64,000 bases of DNA from positions 1 to 64,000 of the forward strand of contig NZ_RCHR01000001.1 in the NCBI RefSeq assembly GCF_003665065.1. Direction: 5' to 3'. Under the pieces are notes generated by a model. The model did not search any database, was not told where the DNA came from, and saw only the letters and a program-made list of their open reading frames with translations. Shown piece after piece: positions 27,216 to 36,123 of the stretch. The DNA comes from Oceanobacillus piezotolerans. Lineage in GTDB: Bacteria > Bacillota > Bacilli > Bacillales > Amphibacillaceae. How positions within the stretch are numbered: position 1 is the first letter of the stretch; the number at the start of each line of letters is the position of its first letter. The position numbers and the translations under genes are program-made.

Positions 27216-27479
27216 ATGGAAATGAATGAAATGTTTCAACCTGGAGAGGTCGTTTATGTTATTGTTCGGAATCCTCATGTTCAAGGAGTTGCGCATGTTC
27301 AGCAAGCAGCTGTAGTTGTAAATCCGGATAAACCTTACGAATTAGCATTATTTTCTCATGAGACATACTATCCGTTAACTGATGATTTTGCAGTATTCAA
27401 ATCAGAGGCAGAAGCGGAAAGGGCATACCAAGAAGCTTTCGGTACTGCCAATATAGAGGATGTGGATTATTTTGGTTAA
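27216..27479 (+). CDS. splA: SplA-like regulator of spore photoproduct lyase
   Basis: 87 residues. The pattern MFQPGEVVYVIVRNPHVQGV, ALFSHETYYPLTDDFAVF and a Glu/Ala-rich end match B. subtilis SplA, a small TRAP-like negative regulator of splAB. Its 3' end overlaps splB by 8 nt, so translation is coupled. Start at ATG 27216 after AAAGTAGG; an ATG three codons on is also possible. Confidence 0.85.
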   Translation: MEMNEMFQPGEVVYVIVRNPHVQGVAHVQQAAVVVNPDKPYELALFSHETYYPLTDDFAVFKSEAEAERAYQEAFGTANIEDVDYFG

Positions 27480-28500
27480 ACCATTTGTACCACAACTGGT
27501 ATATGTTGAGCCACGTGCGATGGAGTACCCACTCGCGAAGGAATTAGTACGTAAATTCGAGGATATGAATATTGAAATCCGAGAAACAACCTCCCATAAT
27601 CAAATTCGTAATTTACCAGGAGAAAATCACTTCCAAAAGTATCGCACGGCAAAATCAACACTTGTTGTGGGCGTTCGAAAAACTTTAAAATTCGATACAT
27701 CGAAACCATCTGCAGAATATGCTATACCGTTTGCAACGGGTTGCATGGGGCATTGTCATTATTGTTATTTACAAACAACGATGGGAAGCAAGCCTTACAT
27801 AAGGACATATGTAAATGTAGATGAAATATTTGAGGCGGCGGAGGGGTATATGAAAGAAAGAGCTCCAGACTTCACTCGATTTGAGGCTTCTTGTACGTCT
27901 GATATTGTTGGTGTCGATCATTTAACACACACACTGAAAAGGGCAATTGAGTTTTTCGGTAAATCCGATTTAGGTATGCTTCGGTTTGTTACAAAATTTG
28001 CTCATGTCGATCATTTATTGGATGCGGAACATAATGGGAGAACCAGATTTCGCTTTAGCATCAATGATGAATATATCATTAAATATTTTGAACCTGGTAC
28101 ATCACGATTGCACGAAAGAATTGGAGCAGCAGTTAAAGTAGCTGAAGCAGGTTACCCTTTAGGTTTTATTGTTGCACCGATTTACATACATGAGGGCTGG
28201 AAAGAGGGTTACCTTGAAATGTTGGAAAAGCTTCATAGTGAATTACCAGCTTTTGCTACGAAAGATTTAACCTTTGAATTAATTCAGCACCGATTCACTA
28301 AACCAGCAAAACGGGTTATTCAAGAAAATTATCCTATGACTAAATTGGAGTTAGATGAGTCAAAGAGAAAATATAAATGGGGTAAATATGGAATTGGCAA
28401 GTACGTATATGAAACGGACCAGCAAGAAGATATAAAAGACACAATTGGTGGATATATTCATAAATTATTCCCTGAGGCAAAGATAGAGTATTTTACTTAA
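27472..28500 (+). CDS. splB: Spore photoproduct lyase SplB (radical SAM)
   Basis: 342 residues, the same as B. subtilis SplB. It directly repairs 5-thyminyl-5,6-dihydrothymine in DNA of germinating spores using S-adenosylmethionine. The [4Fe-4S] motif GCMGHCHYCYLQ gives Cys91, Cys95 and Cys98, and the hydrogen-donor Cys141 lies in FEASCTSDIVG. I chose TTG 27472 (AGAGGA 12 nt upstream) rather than ATG 27460: it makes length and all Cys numbers equal to B. subtilis. Overlaps the stop of splA. Confidence 0.96.
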   Translation: MVKPFVPQLVYVEPRAMEYPLAKELVRKFEDMNIEIRETTSHNQIRNLPGENHFQKYRTAKSTLVVGVRKTLKFDTSKPSAEYAIPFATGCMGHCHYCYLQTTMGSKPYIRTYVNVDEIFEAAEGYMKERAPDFTRFEASCTSDIVGVDHLTHTLKRAIEFFGKSDLGMLRFVTKFAHVDHLLDAEHNGRTRFRFSINDEYIIKYFEPGTSRLHERIGAAVKVAEAGYPLGFIVAPIYIHEGWKEGYLEMLEKLHSELPAFATKDLTFELIQHRFTKPAKRVIQENYPMTKLELDESKRKYKWGKYGIGKYVYETDQQEDIKDTIGGYIHKLFPEAKIEYFT

Positions 28501-28591
28501 TGAAGCGGTACTTTAAGGTGGTATAAACGGGAAAAAAGAGTCTGTTTAAAATACTTAAAGCTACACACATTAAGCTTGAGGTGATTTATGA

Positions 28592-28789
28592 ATGGACAAC
28601 TCCCCTAAGAATTCCTATACAGCAGCAGGCACAGATATTGAAGAGGTTAAAAAGAAAAATGCAAATTCAGGTATGTCGTATAATGAAGTGAAGTCTTTTC
28701 TAGCTATGACCTCTGGTGGAGCAGGAACTTCCATATATAGTGACACCAATGCCGAAGAAATAAAGAAAAGAATACAAAATCGTCAGTAA
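28592..28789 (+). CDS. Small spore-like protein, possibly gamma-type SASP
   Basis: 65 residues, hydrophilic, no Cys or Trp. It contains two similar elements, AAGTDIEEVKKKNANSG near the start and SIYSDTNAEEIKKRIQNRQ at the end; gamma-type SASPs show comparable TDVQ(E/Q)VKKQN repeats, but the GPR site is not clear here. Start overlaps a GAGGTG ribosome binding site region (AGCTTGAGGTGATTTATGA; ATG 28592 or upstream in frame is possible). It lies 90 nt after splB, suggesting a spore role by context only. Confidence 0.55.
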   Translation: MDNSPKNSYTAAGTDIEEVKKKNANSGMSYNEVKSFLAMTSGGAGTSIYSDTNAEEIKKRIQNRQ

Positions 28790-28819
28790 TAGCAATAAGG
28801 ACAACTTGATTTGTAAATA

Positions 28820-28871
28820 CAAAAGCACCTTTGCTTCTTTACAAAATGCTTGAGGCAAAGGTGTTGCTTTG
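28820..28871 (+). terminator. Terminator
   Basis: Stem AAAGCACCTTTGC... paired with GCAAAGGTGTTGCTTT (28822-28870), after the 65-residue gene. Confidence 0.8.
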
Positions 28872-28959
28872 TTCTATAGGTCTGAATTCACCGAGTTAGT
28901 AGGGGGAAACCTTCTACGTTGTTATAAAGGGTCAAATATAGAAGTATCATTTTATTCAT

Positions 28960-29748
28960 TTAGATAGCAACAGATTTAATAAGATGTCGCTCAATAAATT
29001 GTGCTAAACCGTCTTCTTCATGGTGATCTGTAATAAAATCTGCCATTGCTTTAACATGTGGTGCTGCGTTTCCCATTGCTACGCCTGTACCAGCATTTTG
29101 AAGCATCTGTATATCATTTGGACCATCTCCAAATGTAACTGCCTCTGATGGATGTATTCCATATGCACGAAGCAAAGATTTAATAGCATACCATTTTGAA
29201 ATCCCTTGTGCCATTATTTCAAAGCCGTCATCCCAATCAATAACGTCTGCTTCGTCCTGGAAGATGCGGGAAAATTGGGGACATGAGTTTCCGGTATGAA
29301 TGGAATATTTTAAGACATTCTCATATGTTGCTTGTTTCAGATTACCTACATAACGAGGAGCGACATTTCCTTCTACAATCCACCGTTCAATTTCTTCATT
29401 CATTTCTTTACAATAGATGCCATTAGACGTATGTATAATGACGTTACAAGATATCTTGTCTGTTAACTGATGAAATCGTTCTTCATTTATTAAGACTGGA
29501 TTTAACTGGACAGCTTTTCCTGTTCTACCATCATGAATGGCTGCACCATTTAAACAAACCATCGGAGTTTGCAGGCCAAGTGCTCTATGATAAGGAACAG
29601 TGATATCATAATGACGACCAGTAGCTAAGAAGACCTTTATGCCTTGATTCATTGCATTATTAATTGCCTGAGCATTGCGTAATGAGATTTCATTTGATGA
29701 GGTTAATAACGTCCCATCCATATCAATAAAGATTGCTCGCACATCCAT
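28960..29748 (-). CDS. Cof-type HAD-IIB family phosphatase
   Basis: 262 residues. HAD motif I FIDMDGTLL (Asp9, Asp11), motif II FLATGRH, a C2-type cap domain, Lys motif III and motif IV VTFGDGPNDIQMLQ. Typical of sugar-phosphate or flavin-nucleotide phosphatases of broad specificity. TAGGAGG precedes the ATG. Lies downstream of the PTS gene in the same direction, but a terminator separates them. Confidence 0.9.
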   Translation of the reverse strand: MDVRAIFIDMDGTLLTSSNEISLRNAQAINNAMNQGIKVFLATGRHYDITVPYHRALGLQTPMVCLNGAAIHDGRTGKAVQLNPVLINEERFHQLTDKISCNVIIHTSNGIYCKEMNEEIERWIVEGNVAPRYVGNLKQATYENVLKYSIHTGNSCPQFSRIFQDEADVIDWDDGFEIMAQGISKWYAIKSLLRAYGIHPSEAVTFGDGPNDIQMLQNAGTGVAMGNAAPHVKAMADFITDHHEEDGLAQFIERHLIKSVAI

Positions 29749-29916
29749 CTCTTAAAAACCTCCTAAGGTAATGAGATAACTTTATCTTAGCATGAGATTG
29801 TAAAATTCCTTTTAAAAGACTGTTTTATTTTAGTGAAGTTTTCAAGGGATTTAAGAAATCTTAGGTATAGATAGGGGATGCTTTGCCTTCAAGGGGAAAT
29901 TGCAAGATGTATTAAA

Positions 29917-29943
29917 AAGACTCGCATTTAAATGCGAGTCCAA
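29917..29943 (-). terminator. Terminator of the PTS gene
   Basis: Stem GACTCGCATTT paired with AAATGCGAGTC (29919-29940), 10 nt after the stop, with TTTTT on the minus side. Confidence 0.85.
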
Positions 29944-29947
29944 TTTG

Positions 29948-31528
29948 CTAAACAGTCATCCTCAATAATTCTTCTTTTAGATCAACTGTTGTATTTGTTG
30001 TTGGTTCTATATCTAAATATTTTTCTGTATTTGTAATGACTATAGGGCTTGTTGTTTGATATCCTAATGCTTTCATTCTTTCTATATCAAATTGAAGAAG
30101 CAGGTCTCCTTGTTTCACTTTATCTCCTTGTTTGATATGAGCTTTGAAATGTTCTCCATTTAATTTTACAGTGTCTACACCGATATAAATTAGTATTTCA
30201 GCACCGTCATTTGAAGTTATGCCAATCGCATGTTTAGTAGGGAATAAAGTAGAAATCACTCCATCTACAGGTGAATAAACATCTCCTGTTTCAGGTACGA
30301 TGACAATTCCTTTTCCGACGCGTTCTGATGCAAATAATGGGTCCTTAAATTCAGTTAAGGAGATTACTTTTCCTTTTAGTGGACTTCTTATTGTTTCTGA
30401 GCTTACTTGGATAAAATGATCTATCCTTTTTTGGTTTTTATTTTCATATCCAAATACAAAAGTGAATAAGAAGCCTAGTGCAAATGCAACGGTTACACCA
30501 ATGACAAATTGCCCAATTGGACTAAAAGCAGGAATCGCTAAAACACTTGGTAATACAAAATCATTCATCACTACACCTAATGTTCCGTTTATCGCTCCAC
30601 CAATCGCACTTGCGATAATAACATAAATCATTGTTTTTCTATATCGTAAAATAATTCCATAATTAATTGCTTCTGTCGTTCCGGCTAATGCACCTGGTAC
30701 AATGCCACTTACAGCTATTGCCTTCAAGTCTTTGTCTCTTGTACGCATTAGGACTGCTAAACCAATACCTATTTGTGCAAATGGCGCAGCAGCAGCCATT
30801 GCAATAATAGGGTCTGGACCTGTTGCTAAATTCGCTATAGCAAGTGGAATTACTGTCCAGTGTAAACCTGCTATCGTGAGGAATGTCCATGTACTACCTA
30901 AAACTGCGCCGGCTAATAACCCACTTTTAACACTTAAGAAGTTAATAACCGAACCAAGACCTTCACCAAGAAGTGTTCCAAGCGGTCCAAAAACAAGCAT
31001 AGTCAATGGAACGAGAATAAGTAATGAAATCATAGGATTAATAAACATTTGAATATCTTTGTAAATGACCTTCTTTAAAATTTTATCCAATCCTGCATAA
31101 ACAAACATAGCAATAAAAATCGGAAAAACGGTGGAAGAATAGTCGGCTAATAACACTGGTAAACCTAAGAAGTCAATGGTAGTGACACCTTCTTCTACTA
31201 GTTGAGTAATACCTGGTGTTAAAAGAGCAGCACCTATAACACCTCCGACATACCCGTTAGCTCCTAATTTGATGGCAATAGATATTCCTAAGAAAATTGG
31301 AAGAAAATAAAATACGGCACTGCCTGCTGCGGATAAAACAATATAGGTACCGCTTTCAGAGGAGAGCCATCCAATCATTGTTAAAACGGATAGTAAAGCT
31401 TTCAGTAAACCAGCTCCAGCTAAAACGCCAATAATGGAGGCAAAGCTGCCTGCAATAATTTCTAATATTTTTGAAAAAATAGATTGTTTTTTATCAATTA
31501 CAATGTGTGCATCCTGGTGATTACTCAT
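29948..31528 (-). CDS. PTS permease IIC-IIA fusion lacking IIB and the phospho-histidine
   Basis: 526 residues. Residues about 15-360 are an EIIC of the glucose/beta-glucoside superfamily (GSFASIIGVLAGAGLLKALL; GTTEAINYGIILRYRK). Residues about 385-515 are an EIIA-Glc-type domain (YSPVDGVISTLFP). Two things are odd. The N-terminus starts directly with EIIC: no IIB domain with its phospho-Cys. And the EIIA helper His is present (His433 in KHAIGI), but the phospho-acceptor 15 residues later, normally LxxHxG, is Tyr448 (ILIYIGVDTV; codon at 30185-30187). Sugar transport by the usual phosphorelay is therefore doubtful. GAGGAG precedes the ATG. Divergent from an AraC regulator that probably controls it. 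Confidence 0.87.
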   Translation of the reverse strand: MSNHQDAHIVIDKKQSIFSKILEIIAGSFASIIGVLAGAGLLKALLSVLTMIGWLSSESGTYIVLSAAGSAVFYFLPIFLGISIAIKLGANGYVGGVIGAALLTPGITQLVEEGVTTIDFLGLPVLLADYSSTVFPIFIAMFVYAGLDKILKKVIYKDIQMFINPMISLLILVPLTMLVFGPLGTLLGEGLGSVINFLSVKSGLLAGAVLGSTWTFLTIAGLHWTVIPLAIANLATGPDPIIAMAAAAPFAQIGIGLAVLMRTRDKDLKAIAVSGIVPGALAGTTEAINYGIILRYRKTMIYVIIASAIGGAINGTLGVVMNDFVLPSVLAIPAFSPIGQFVIGVTVAFALGFLFTFVFGYENKNQKRIDHFIQVSSETIRSPLKGKVISLTEFKDPLFASERVGKGIVIVPETGDVYSPVDGVISTLFPTKHAIGITSNDGAEILIYIGVDTVKLNGEHFKAHIKQGDKVKQGDLLLQFDIERMKALGYQTTSPIVITNTEKYLDIEPTTNTTVDLKEELLRMTV

Positions 31529-31577
31529 AAAATTCTCCTCTATATATTGTTTTAACCCATTCAGGTCTTCAGCAAAG

Positions 31578-31591
31578 TATCAACGCTTTCA
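31578..31591 (-). promoter_or_regulatory. Candidate catabolite-responsive element (cre)
   Basis: On the minus strand TGAAAGCGTTGATA, 50 nt upstream of the PTS start codon; it differs from the cre consensus TGWNANCGNTNWCA at one position. CcpA control is inferred from the match and from the sugar-related gene. Confidence 0.5.
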
Positions 31592-31760
31592 TCTTCTATT
31601 AAGTGAATGTTGCTTCAGTTTGGTGAAGCAAGTTTCCTTTATATGAGTTGAACGAGTTGTGCTGGTTCTATTATAATGAATGATATAAAAATAAGTTAGG
31701 ACTTTTATAACATAATCAGGATAATAGTTTTAATATAGGTAAAAAATAGGGGGCACCTTT

Positions 31761-32966
31761 GTGGAACAATCAAAGCTCATAGCAACAGCTCTAAAACTGC
31801 ATCATGTAACCGATTTAAATGTATACGTAGTAGACCATCAAGGAGAACTGTTATATCAACAAAAAACAATCTCTATTCCTTCATTTATGCCTGGGGCAGA
31901 GCTTGAGGATATCTTTTCTTTTTACTCTGTAATAAATCAAGAGGATCAGGTATATACCTATATTAATGAGTGGGGCCTTCATTTTCATGGTTATTCTTTT
32001 CAGATTGAAGACAGAAGATATTGTTTTATTATCGGTCCATATTTTGATATGATACCCAACGTTTATCAATTCTCCCGTCAATATCATCTTGGAAGCAGGC
32101 AAACAAATGACTTACGTCTAGAAGTAGAGAAGATTCATGTATTGACAGCTGCGGAAGCGGATAGCTTTGCAAGCGTACTTCAACAGGTGAAACACTTGGT
32201 CCGTGCTGAAACAAAGCCAATCATTATTGACCTAGAGAATAAGACAGTATCATCAGAAAGAAAAAAAGTAGAAACAAGTAATAAAGTCGAAGCAGACTTA
32301 GTAGAATTACGTTATAAAATAGAAAATGAATTTATGTATGCGGTAGAGAATGGAGATAGAGAAGCCGCTTTAAAACTTATTAGTTCAAATAATGTACTTT
32401 TTTCATTTTCAGAACGCTTTACAAATCAACCATTACGAGGGATGAAAAATAACTGTATTATTCTAAACACATTACTGCGAAGTGCGGCTAGAAGAAGTCA
32501 TGTACCAGCAACGATACTGCATCGGGTCTCAGAGAAGTTTGCATACGAAATAGAAAACAGTAGTCAATTGGCAACCATGAATCAACTTCAAGACAAGATG
32601 ATAATTGAATATTGTCAAATTGTCGCTGAACATACATTAAAGGGTTATTCCAGTATAACGCAAAAGGTGCTTGAATACTTACTGAATCATTATGACGAGC
32701 AGATCGACAAAGAAGAACTAGCTTCTAAATTTTATACACATCCAAGCCATCTGTCACGTAAGTTTAAACAAGAAACTAATATGACCATAACAGCATACCA
32801 GCAAATGCTGCGGATAAACCATGCGAAGCATTTGCTAAAAACAGAAACATTAACCATAGAGGAAATTGCTTGGATTGTTGGATATGAGGATGCTTCCTAT
32901 TTTTCTCGAGTATTCAAAAAAGAAATAGGTATCACCCCAACTCAATATCGAGAATATGATAATTAA
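31761..32966 (+). CDS. AraC-family transcriptional regulator (YesN-like)
   Basis: 401 residues. The N-terminal 170 form a sensor region with beta-rich character (TDLNVYVVDHQGELLYQQ), followed by a helical linker and a C-terminal AraC DNA-binding pair of HTHs (LASKFYTHPSHLSRKFKQET; EIAWIVGYEDASYFSRVFKKE, ending ITPTQYREY). GTG start after GGGGGCACC. Its position, divergent from the PTS-like gene with 232 bp between, suggests it regulates that gene. Confidence 0.9.
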   Translation: MEQSKLIATALKLHHVTDLNVYVVDHQGELLYQQKTISIPSFMPGAELEDIFSFYSVINQEDQVYTYINEWGLHFHGYSFQIEDRRYCFIIGPYFDMIPNVYQFSRQYHLGSRQTNDLRLEVEKIHVLTAAEADSFASVLQQVKHLVRAETKPIIIDLENKTVSSERKKVETSNKVEADLVELRYKIENEFMYAVENGDREAALKLISSNNVLFSFSERFTNQPLRGMKNNCIILNTLLRSAARRSHVPATILHRVSEKFAYEIENSSQLATMNQLQDKMIIEYCQIVAEHTLKGYSSITQKVLEYLLNHYDEQIDKEELASKFYTHPSHLSRKFKQETNMTITAYQQMLRINHAKHLLKTETLTIEEIAWIVGYEDASYFSRVFKKEIGITPTQYREYDN

Positions 32967-33092
32967 AGCAATTGTAAAAATATTTTTCTGCAAAAAAATA
33001 CATCACCATATTAAAGTTTTTATGGAAGGATGTACAATTACATGTCCATTCCTATAATATAATGACTATTTCTGTCTATTTCGAATTTACTA

Positions 33093-33121
33093 TTGACTAC
33101 CAAAAAAAATCAAGTTATAAT
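33093..33121 (+). promoter_or_regulatory. Sigma-A promoter of the cys operon
   Basis: TTGACT (33093-33098), 17-nt spacer, TATAAT (33116-33121). Close to consensus; transcription should begin near 33128, just ahead of the S-box. Confidence 0.85.
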
Positions 33122-33154
33122 ACTGACAATTCATATTGTATTACTAATGATTAA

Positions 33155-33323
33155 ATTCTTATCACGAGAGGTGCAAGAGTAGATCCTGATGAAACCTCGG
33201 TAACAGGTGGATCTACACAGTGCCTATTCCTGCAGATTATTGTCTGAAAGATAAGAAGAGTGGTGTATAGTCGTAAATAGACTAAGCAGCTAATCTCTTC
33301 TAATATTTAGAAGAGATTTTTTT
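33155..33323 (+). promoter_or_regulatory. SAM-I (S-box) riboswitch with terminator
   Basis: 33157-33262 carries the S-box landmarks in order: CTTATCACGAGAGGTG, GATGAAACC, TCGGTAAC, GTGCCTATTCCTGCA and TGAAAGATAAGA closing P1. An intrinsic terminator follows (AATCTCTTC paired with GAAGAGATT, 33292-33318, then TTTTTT). In known S-boxes, SAM binding stabilises P1 and lets the terminator form, shutting the operon when SAM is plentiful. It lies directly upstream of cysH, as in B. subtilis. Confidence 0.95.
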
Positions 33324-33353
33324 CGATTTGAAATCCTAGGAGGGAGTAGGGGG

Positions 33354-34100
33354 ATGCATCATAATTCAGTAACATATGAGAATTTTTCTGATGTCCCATT
33401 TAAAGATTGGACCCCGACAGATAAAACAAAAGGGGCTTCCACCATCTTGGATTGGGCATATAAAACGTATCAAGAGGATATCGTTTATGCATGCAGTTTT
33501 GGTGCCGAAGGGGTTGTTTTAATCGACCTAATCTCTAAAGTAAAAAAAGACGCTGATATTGTATTCTTAGATACTGATCTTCATTTTCAAGAAACATATG
33601 ATTTAATTGATAGGGTGAAGAGTAAATATCCACACCTGCGAATTCATATGAAGAAGCCAAAATTAACCTTAGAAGAACAGGCTGCCCAATTTGGCTCAGC
33701 TTTGTGGAAAAGAAATCCTGACCAGTGTTGTGCGATTCGTAAAATAAAACCGCTGGAAGAAGCGCTGAGCGGGCAGGTCGCATGGATTTCAGGACTTCGC
33801 AGAGAACAATCTCTATCAAGAAGTAAAACCAATTTTATTAATAAAGACGAGAGATTTCAATCTGTAAAAGTATGCCCATTAATCTACTGGACTTGGGATG
33901 ATGTATGGAATTATATCAAAGAACATAATCTTCCTTACAATGAATTGCATGATCATCATTATCCTAGTATTGGATGTATACCATGCACTTCGCAGGTATT
34001 AAATTCTGAAGATGCACGTGCAGGGAGATGGTCAGGATTTAATAAAACGGAGTGTGGACTTCATACCTCTGTCAAAGATAAAGATGAACAAAGTGGTTAA
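33354..34100 (+). CDS. cysH: Adenylyl-sulfate (APS) / PAPS reductase CysH
   Basis: 248 residues. Cys125-Cys126 and Cys208-x2-Cys211 form the [4Fe-4S] site of the APS-type reductases, and the C-terminal ECGLH motif holds catalytic Cys234. It reduces activated sulfate to sulfite with thioredoxin. Nucleotide-loop motif ACSFGAEGVVLID is present. The Fe-S cysteines favour APS as substrate, yet cysC (APS kinase) is in the same operon, so both APS and PAPS may be used, as shown for B. subtilis CysH. First gene after the SAM riboswitch. Confidence 0.95.
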   Translation: MHHNSVTYENFSDVPFKDWTPTDKTKGASTILDWAYKTYQEDIVYACSFGAEGVVLIDLISKVKKDADIVFLDTDLHFQETYDLIDRVKSKYPHLRIHMKKPKLTLEEQAAQFGSALWKRNPDQCCAIRKIKPLEEALSGQVAWISGLRREQSLSRSKTNFINKDERFQSVKVCPLIYWTWDDVWNYIKEHNLPYNELHDHHYPSIGCIPCTSQVLNSEDARAGRWSGFNKTECGLHTSVKDKDEQSG

Positions 34101-34245
34101 AATACCATATTTTTTTCTATTAAAAACCTAGTAAGTCAATATGATAACATCGAATTAGGTCAAATGAATTATTTTCAGTCTTACTTTGAAACAGGGAAAA
34201 CCAAGAGCAATACCCAAAATACTTTGCTATGTGAGGTGATGATAA

Positions 34246-36090
34246 ATGCAATTGCAAGTAACAAACAGCCCTTTTAATAAAGAACAAACGGAATATTTAA
34301 ATTTGCTTCTACCAACGCTTACGGAAACACAACGTATATGGTTAAGCGGTTATTTAGCAGTCTCCCAGAATGCAAATGCTAGTTTCCAAGCAGAGGCAGA
34401 ATTGAACGCAACCTTAGAACCAGTAGAAAGCAAACAGCCATTAAATCACGTAAGTGTGAGAGATGTGACTATCCTATATGGAACGGAAACTGGTACAGCT
34501 CAAATGCTTGCAGAAGATTTAGGTGAGAAGATAAAAGAGAGAGAAATAGAGGTCAATGTTTCTTCTCTAGACGATTTTAAACCGAAAGACTTAAAGAAAG
34601 TACAGGATTTATTGATTATTACAGCGACTCATGGTGACGGTGATCCACCTGAGAATGCTATCTCGTTTTATGAATTTCTTCACAGCAGAAAAGCTCCCAA
34701 ACTTAATGATGTAAGATTCTCAGTGCTTTCTCTTGGAGACCAATCCTATGAATTTTTCTGTCAGACTGGGAAGGACTTTGATAAACGCCTTGAGGAATTG
34801 GGAGCTGAAAGACTTTATGCACGTATTGATTGTGATGTAGATTTTGATGAGCCTGCTGCTGAATGGGTAGAAGGCATCCTGCAAAAGTTGGATGAATCTA
34901 AAACATTGGATCTTAACGAAGGAACACGACCGCTCAATGTAGGAATTCCAGAAGAGAAATCCGTGTATTCACGTACAAACCCATTTCAGGCAGAGGTATT
35001 AGAAAATATTAATTTAAATGGAGCGGGATCAAACAAAGAAACAAGGCATTTAGAGTTATCTTTGGAGGGTTCTAACTTTGAATATGAGCCGGGAGATAGT
35101 CTTGGAATATACCCACAGAATGATCCTGAATTAGTAGAAGAAATAATTTCAGAATTAAAATGGAATCCTGAGGAAAGTGTACTAATTAATAAACAAGGAG
35201 AAAGACGTTCCGTGCGTGAGGCCTTTCTTACACATTTTGAGGTTTCAAGGTTAACAAAGCCACTACTGGTGAAGGCAGGAGAACTCTTTCATAACGATGA
35301 ACTGACAACATTCCTAAATGAGTCAAGTGATGATGAGATAAAGACATATATCGATGGACGTGACTTACTAGATTTAGTACGAGAATATCCACCAAAGGAT
35401 GTTGTTCCAGAAGCGTTTATTGGAATTCTGCGTAAAATGCCTGTCCGGCTATATTCGATAACAAGTAGTTATAAAGCAAATCCAGATGAGGTGAAACTCC
35501 TGATTGGATCCGTTAAGTATCCTGGATTCAGACAAGAATTTGCTGGGGTATGTTCGGGTCAATGCTCAGAGCGTGTGGAGCCTGGTGATACCTTGTCCGT
35601 GTACATTCATCGCAATCCGAATTTTAAATTTCCTTTTGATCCAAATACACCAGTCATTATGGTTGGTCCTGGTACGGGAGTAGCCCCTTTCCGCTCATAC
35701 CTAGAGGAATTAGAGGAATTAGGTATAAAAGGGAAAACATGGCTCTTCTTTGGAGAACAGCATTTCTCGAGTGATTTTCTTTATCAGGTAGAATGGCAAA
35801 GATGGCTGAAGGATGGCGTGTTAACTAAGATGGATGTTGCATTCTCCCGTGATACGAGTGAAAAAGTATATGTTCAGCACCGGATGCGGGAAGCGCGTGA
35901 GGAGCTTTATCAATGGCTTCAAGCAGGGGCACATCTATACATCTGCGGGGATGAGAAAAACATGGCTAAGGATGTTCATCAGACGTTAGTAGACATTCTA
36001 GTAGATCAGGGAAATATGAGCCAGGAAGCGGCAGAGAGCTACTTGTCAGAGATGCGAAAACAAAAACGTTATCAAAGAGACGTCTATTAA
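34246..36090 (+). CDS. cysJ: Sulfite reductase flavoprotein (alpha) subunit CysJ
   Basis: 614 residues. N-terminal helical segment, flavodoxin domain (FMN loop YGTETGTAQ, about residues 78-210), FAD-binding domain with RLYSITSS, and C-terminal NADPH domain (PVIMVGPGTGVAPFRSYLEE; FFGEQHFSSDFLY). It moves electrons from NADPH to the CysI haemoprotein. GAGGTGATG precedes the ATG. 145 nt separate it from cysH; I see no terminator there. Confidence 0.95.
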   Translation: MQLQVTNSPFNKEQTEYLNLLLPTLTETQRIWLSGYLAVSQNANASFQAEAELNATLEPVESKQPLNHVSVRDVTILYGTETGTAQMLAEDLGEKIKEREIEVNVSSLDDFKPKDLKKVQDLLIITATHGDGDPPENAISFYEFLHSRKAPKLNDVRFSVLSLGDQSYEFFCQTGKDFDKRLEELGAERLYARIDCDVDFDEPAAEWVEGILQKLDESKTLDLNEGTRPLNVGIPEEKSVYSRTNPFQAEVLENINLNGAGSNKETRHLELSLEGSNFEYEPGDSLGIYPQNDPELVEEIISELKWNPEESVLINKQGERRSVREAFLTHFEVSRLTKPLLVKAGELFHNDELTTFLNESSDDEIKTYIDGRDLLDLVREYPPKDVVPEAFIGILRKMPVRLYSITSSYKANPDEVKLLIGSVKYPGFRQEFAGVCSGQCSERVEPGDTLSVYIHRNPNFKFPFDPNTPVIMVGPGTGVAPFRSYLEELEELGIKGKTWLFFGEQHFSSDFLYQVEWQRWLKDGVLTKMDVAFSRDTSEKVYVQHRMREAREELYQWLQAGAHLYICGDEKNMAKDVHQTLVDILVDQGNMSQEAAESYLSEMRKQKRYQRDVY

Positions 36091-36123
36091 GATATCTAAG
36101 CATGCTAGAGAGGAGAAAGCGGA

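Noticed and set aside
27460..27471. ATG 27460 as start of splB
   Set aside because: The AGAGGA Shine-Dalgarno directly abuts it; TTG 27472 gives the proper distance and the known length and Cys numbering of SplB.
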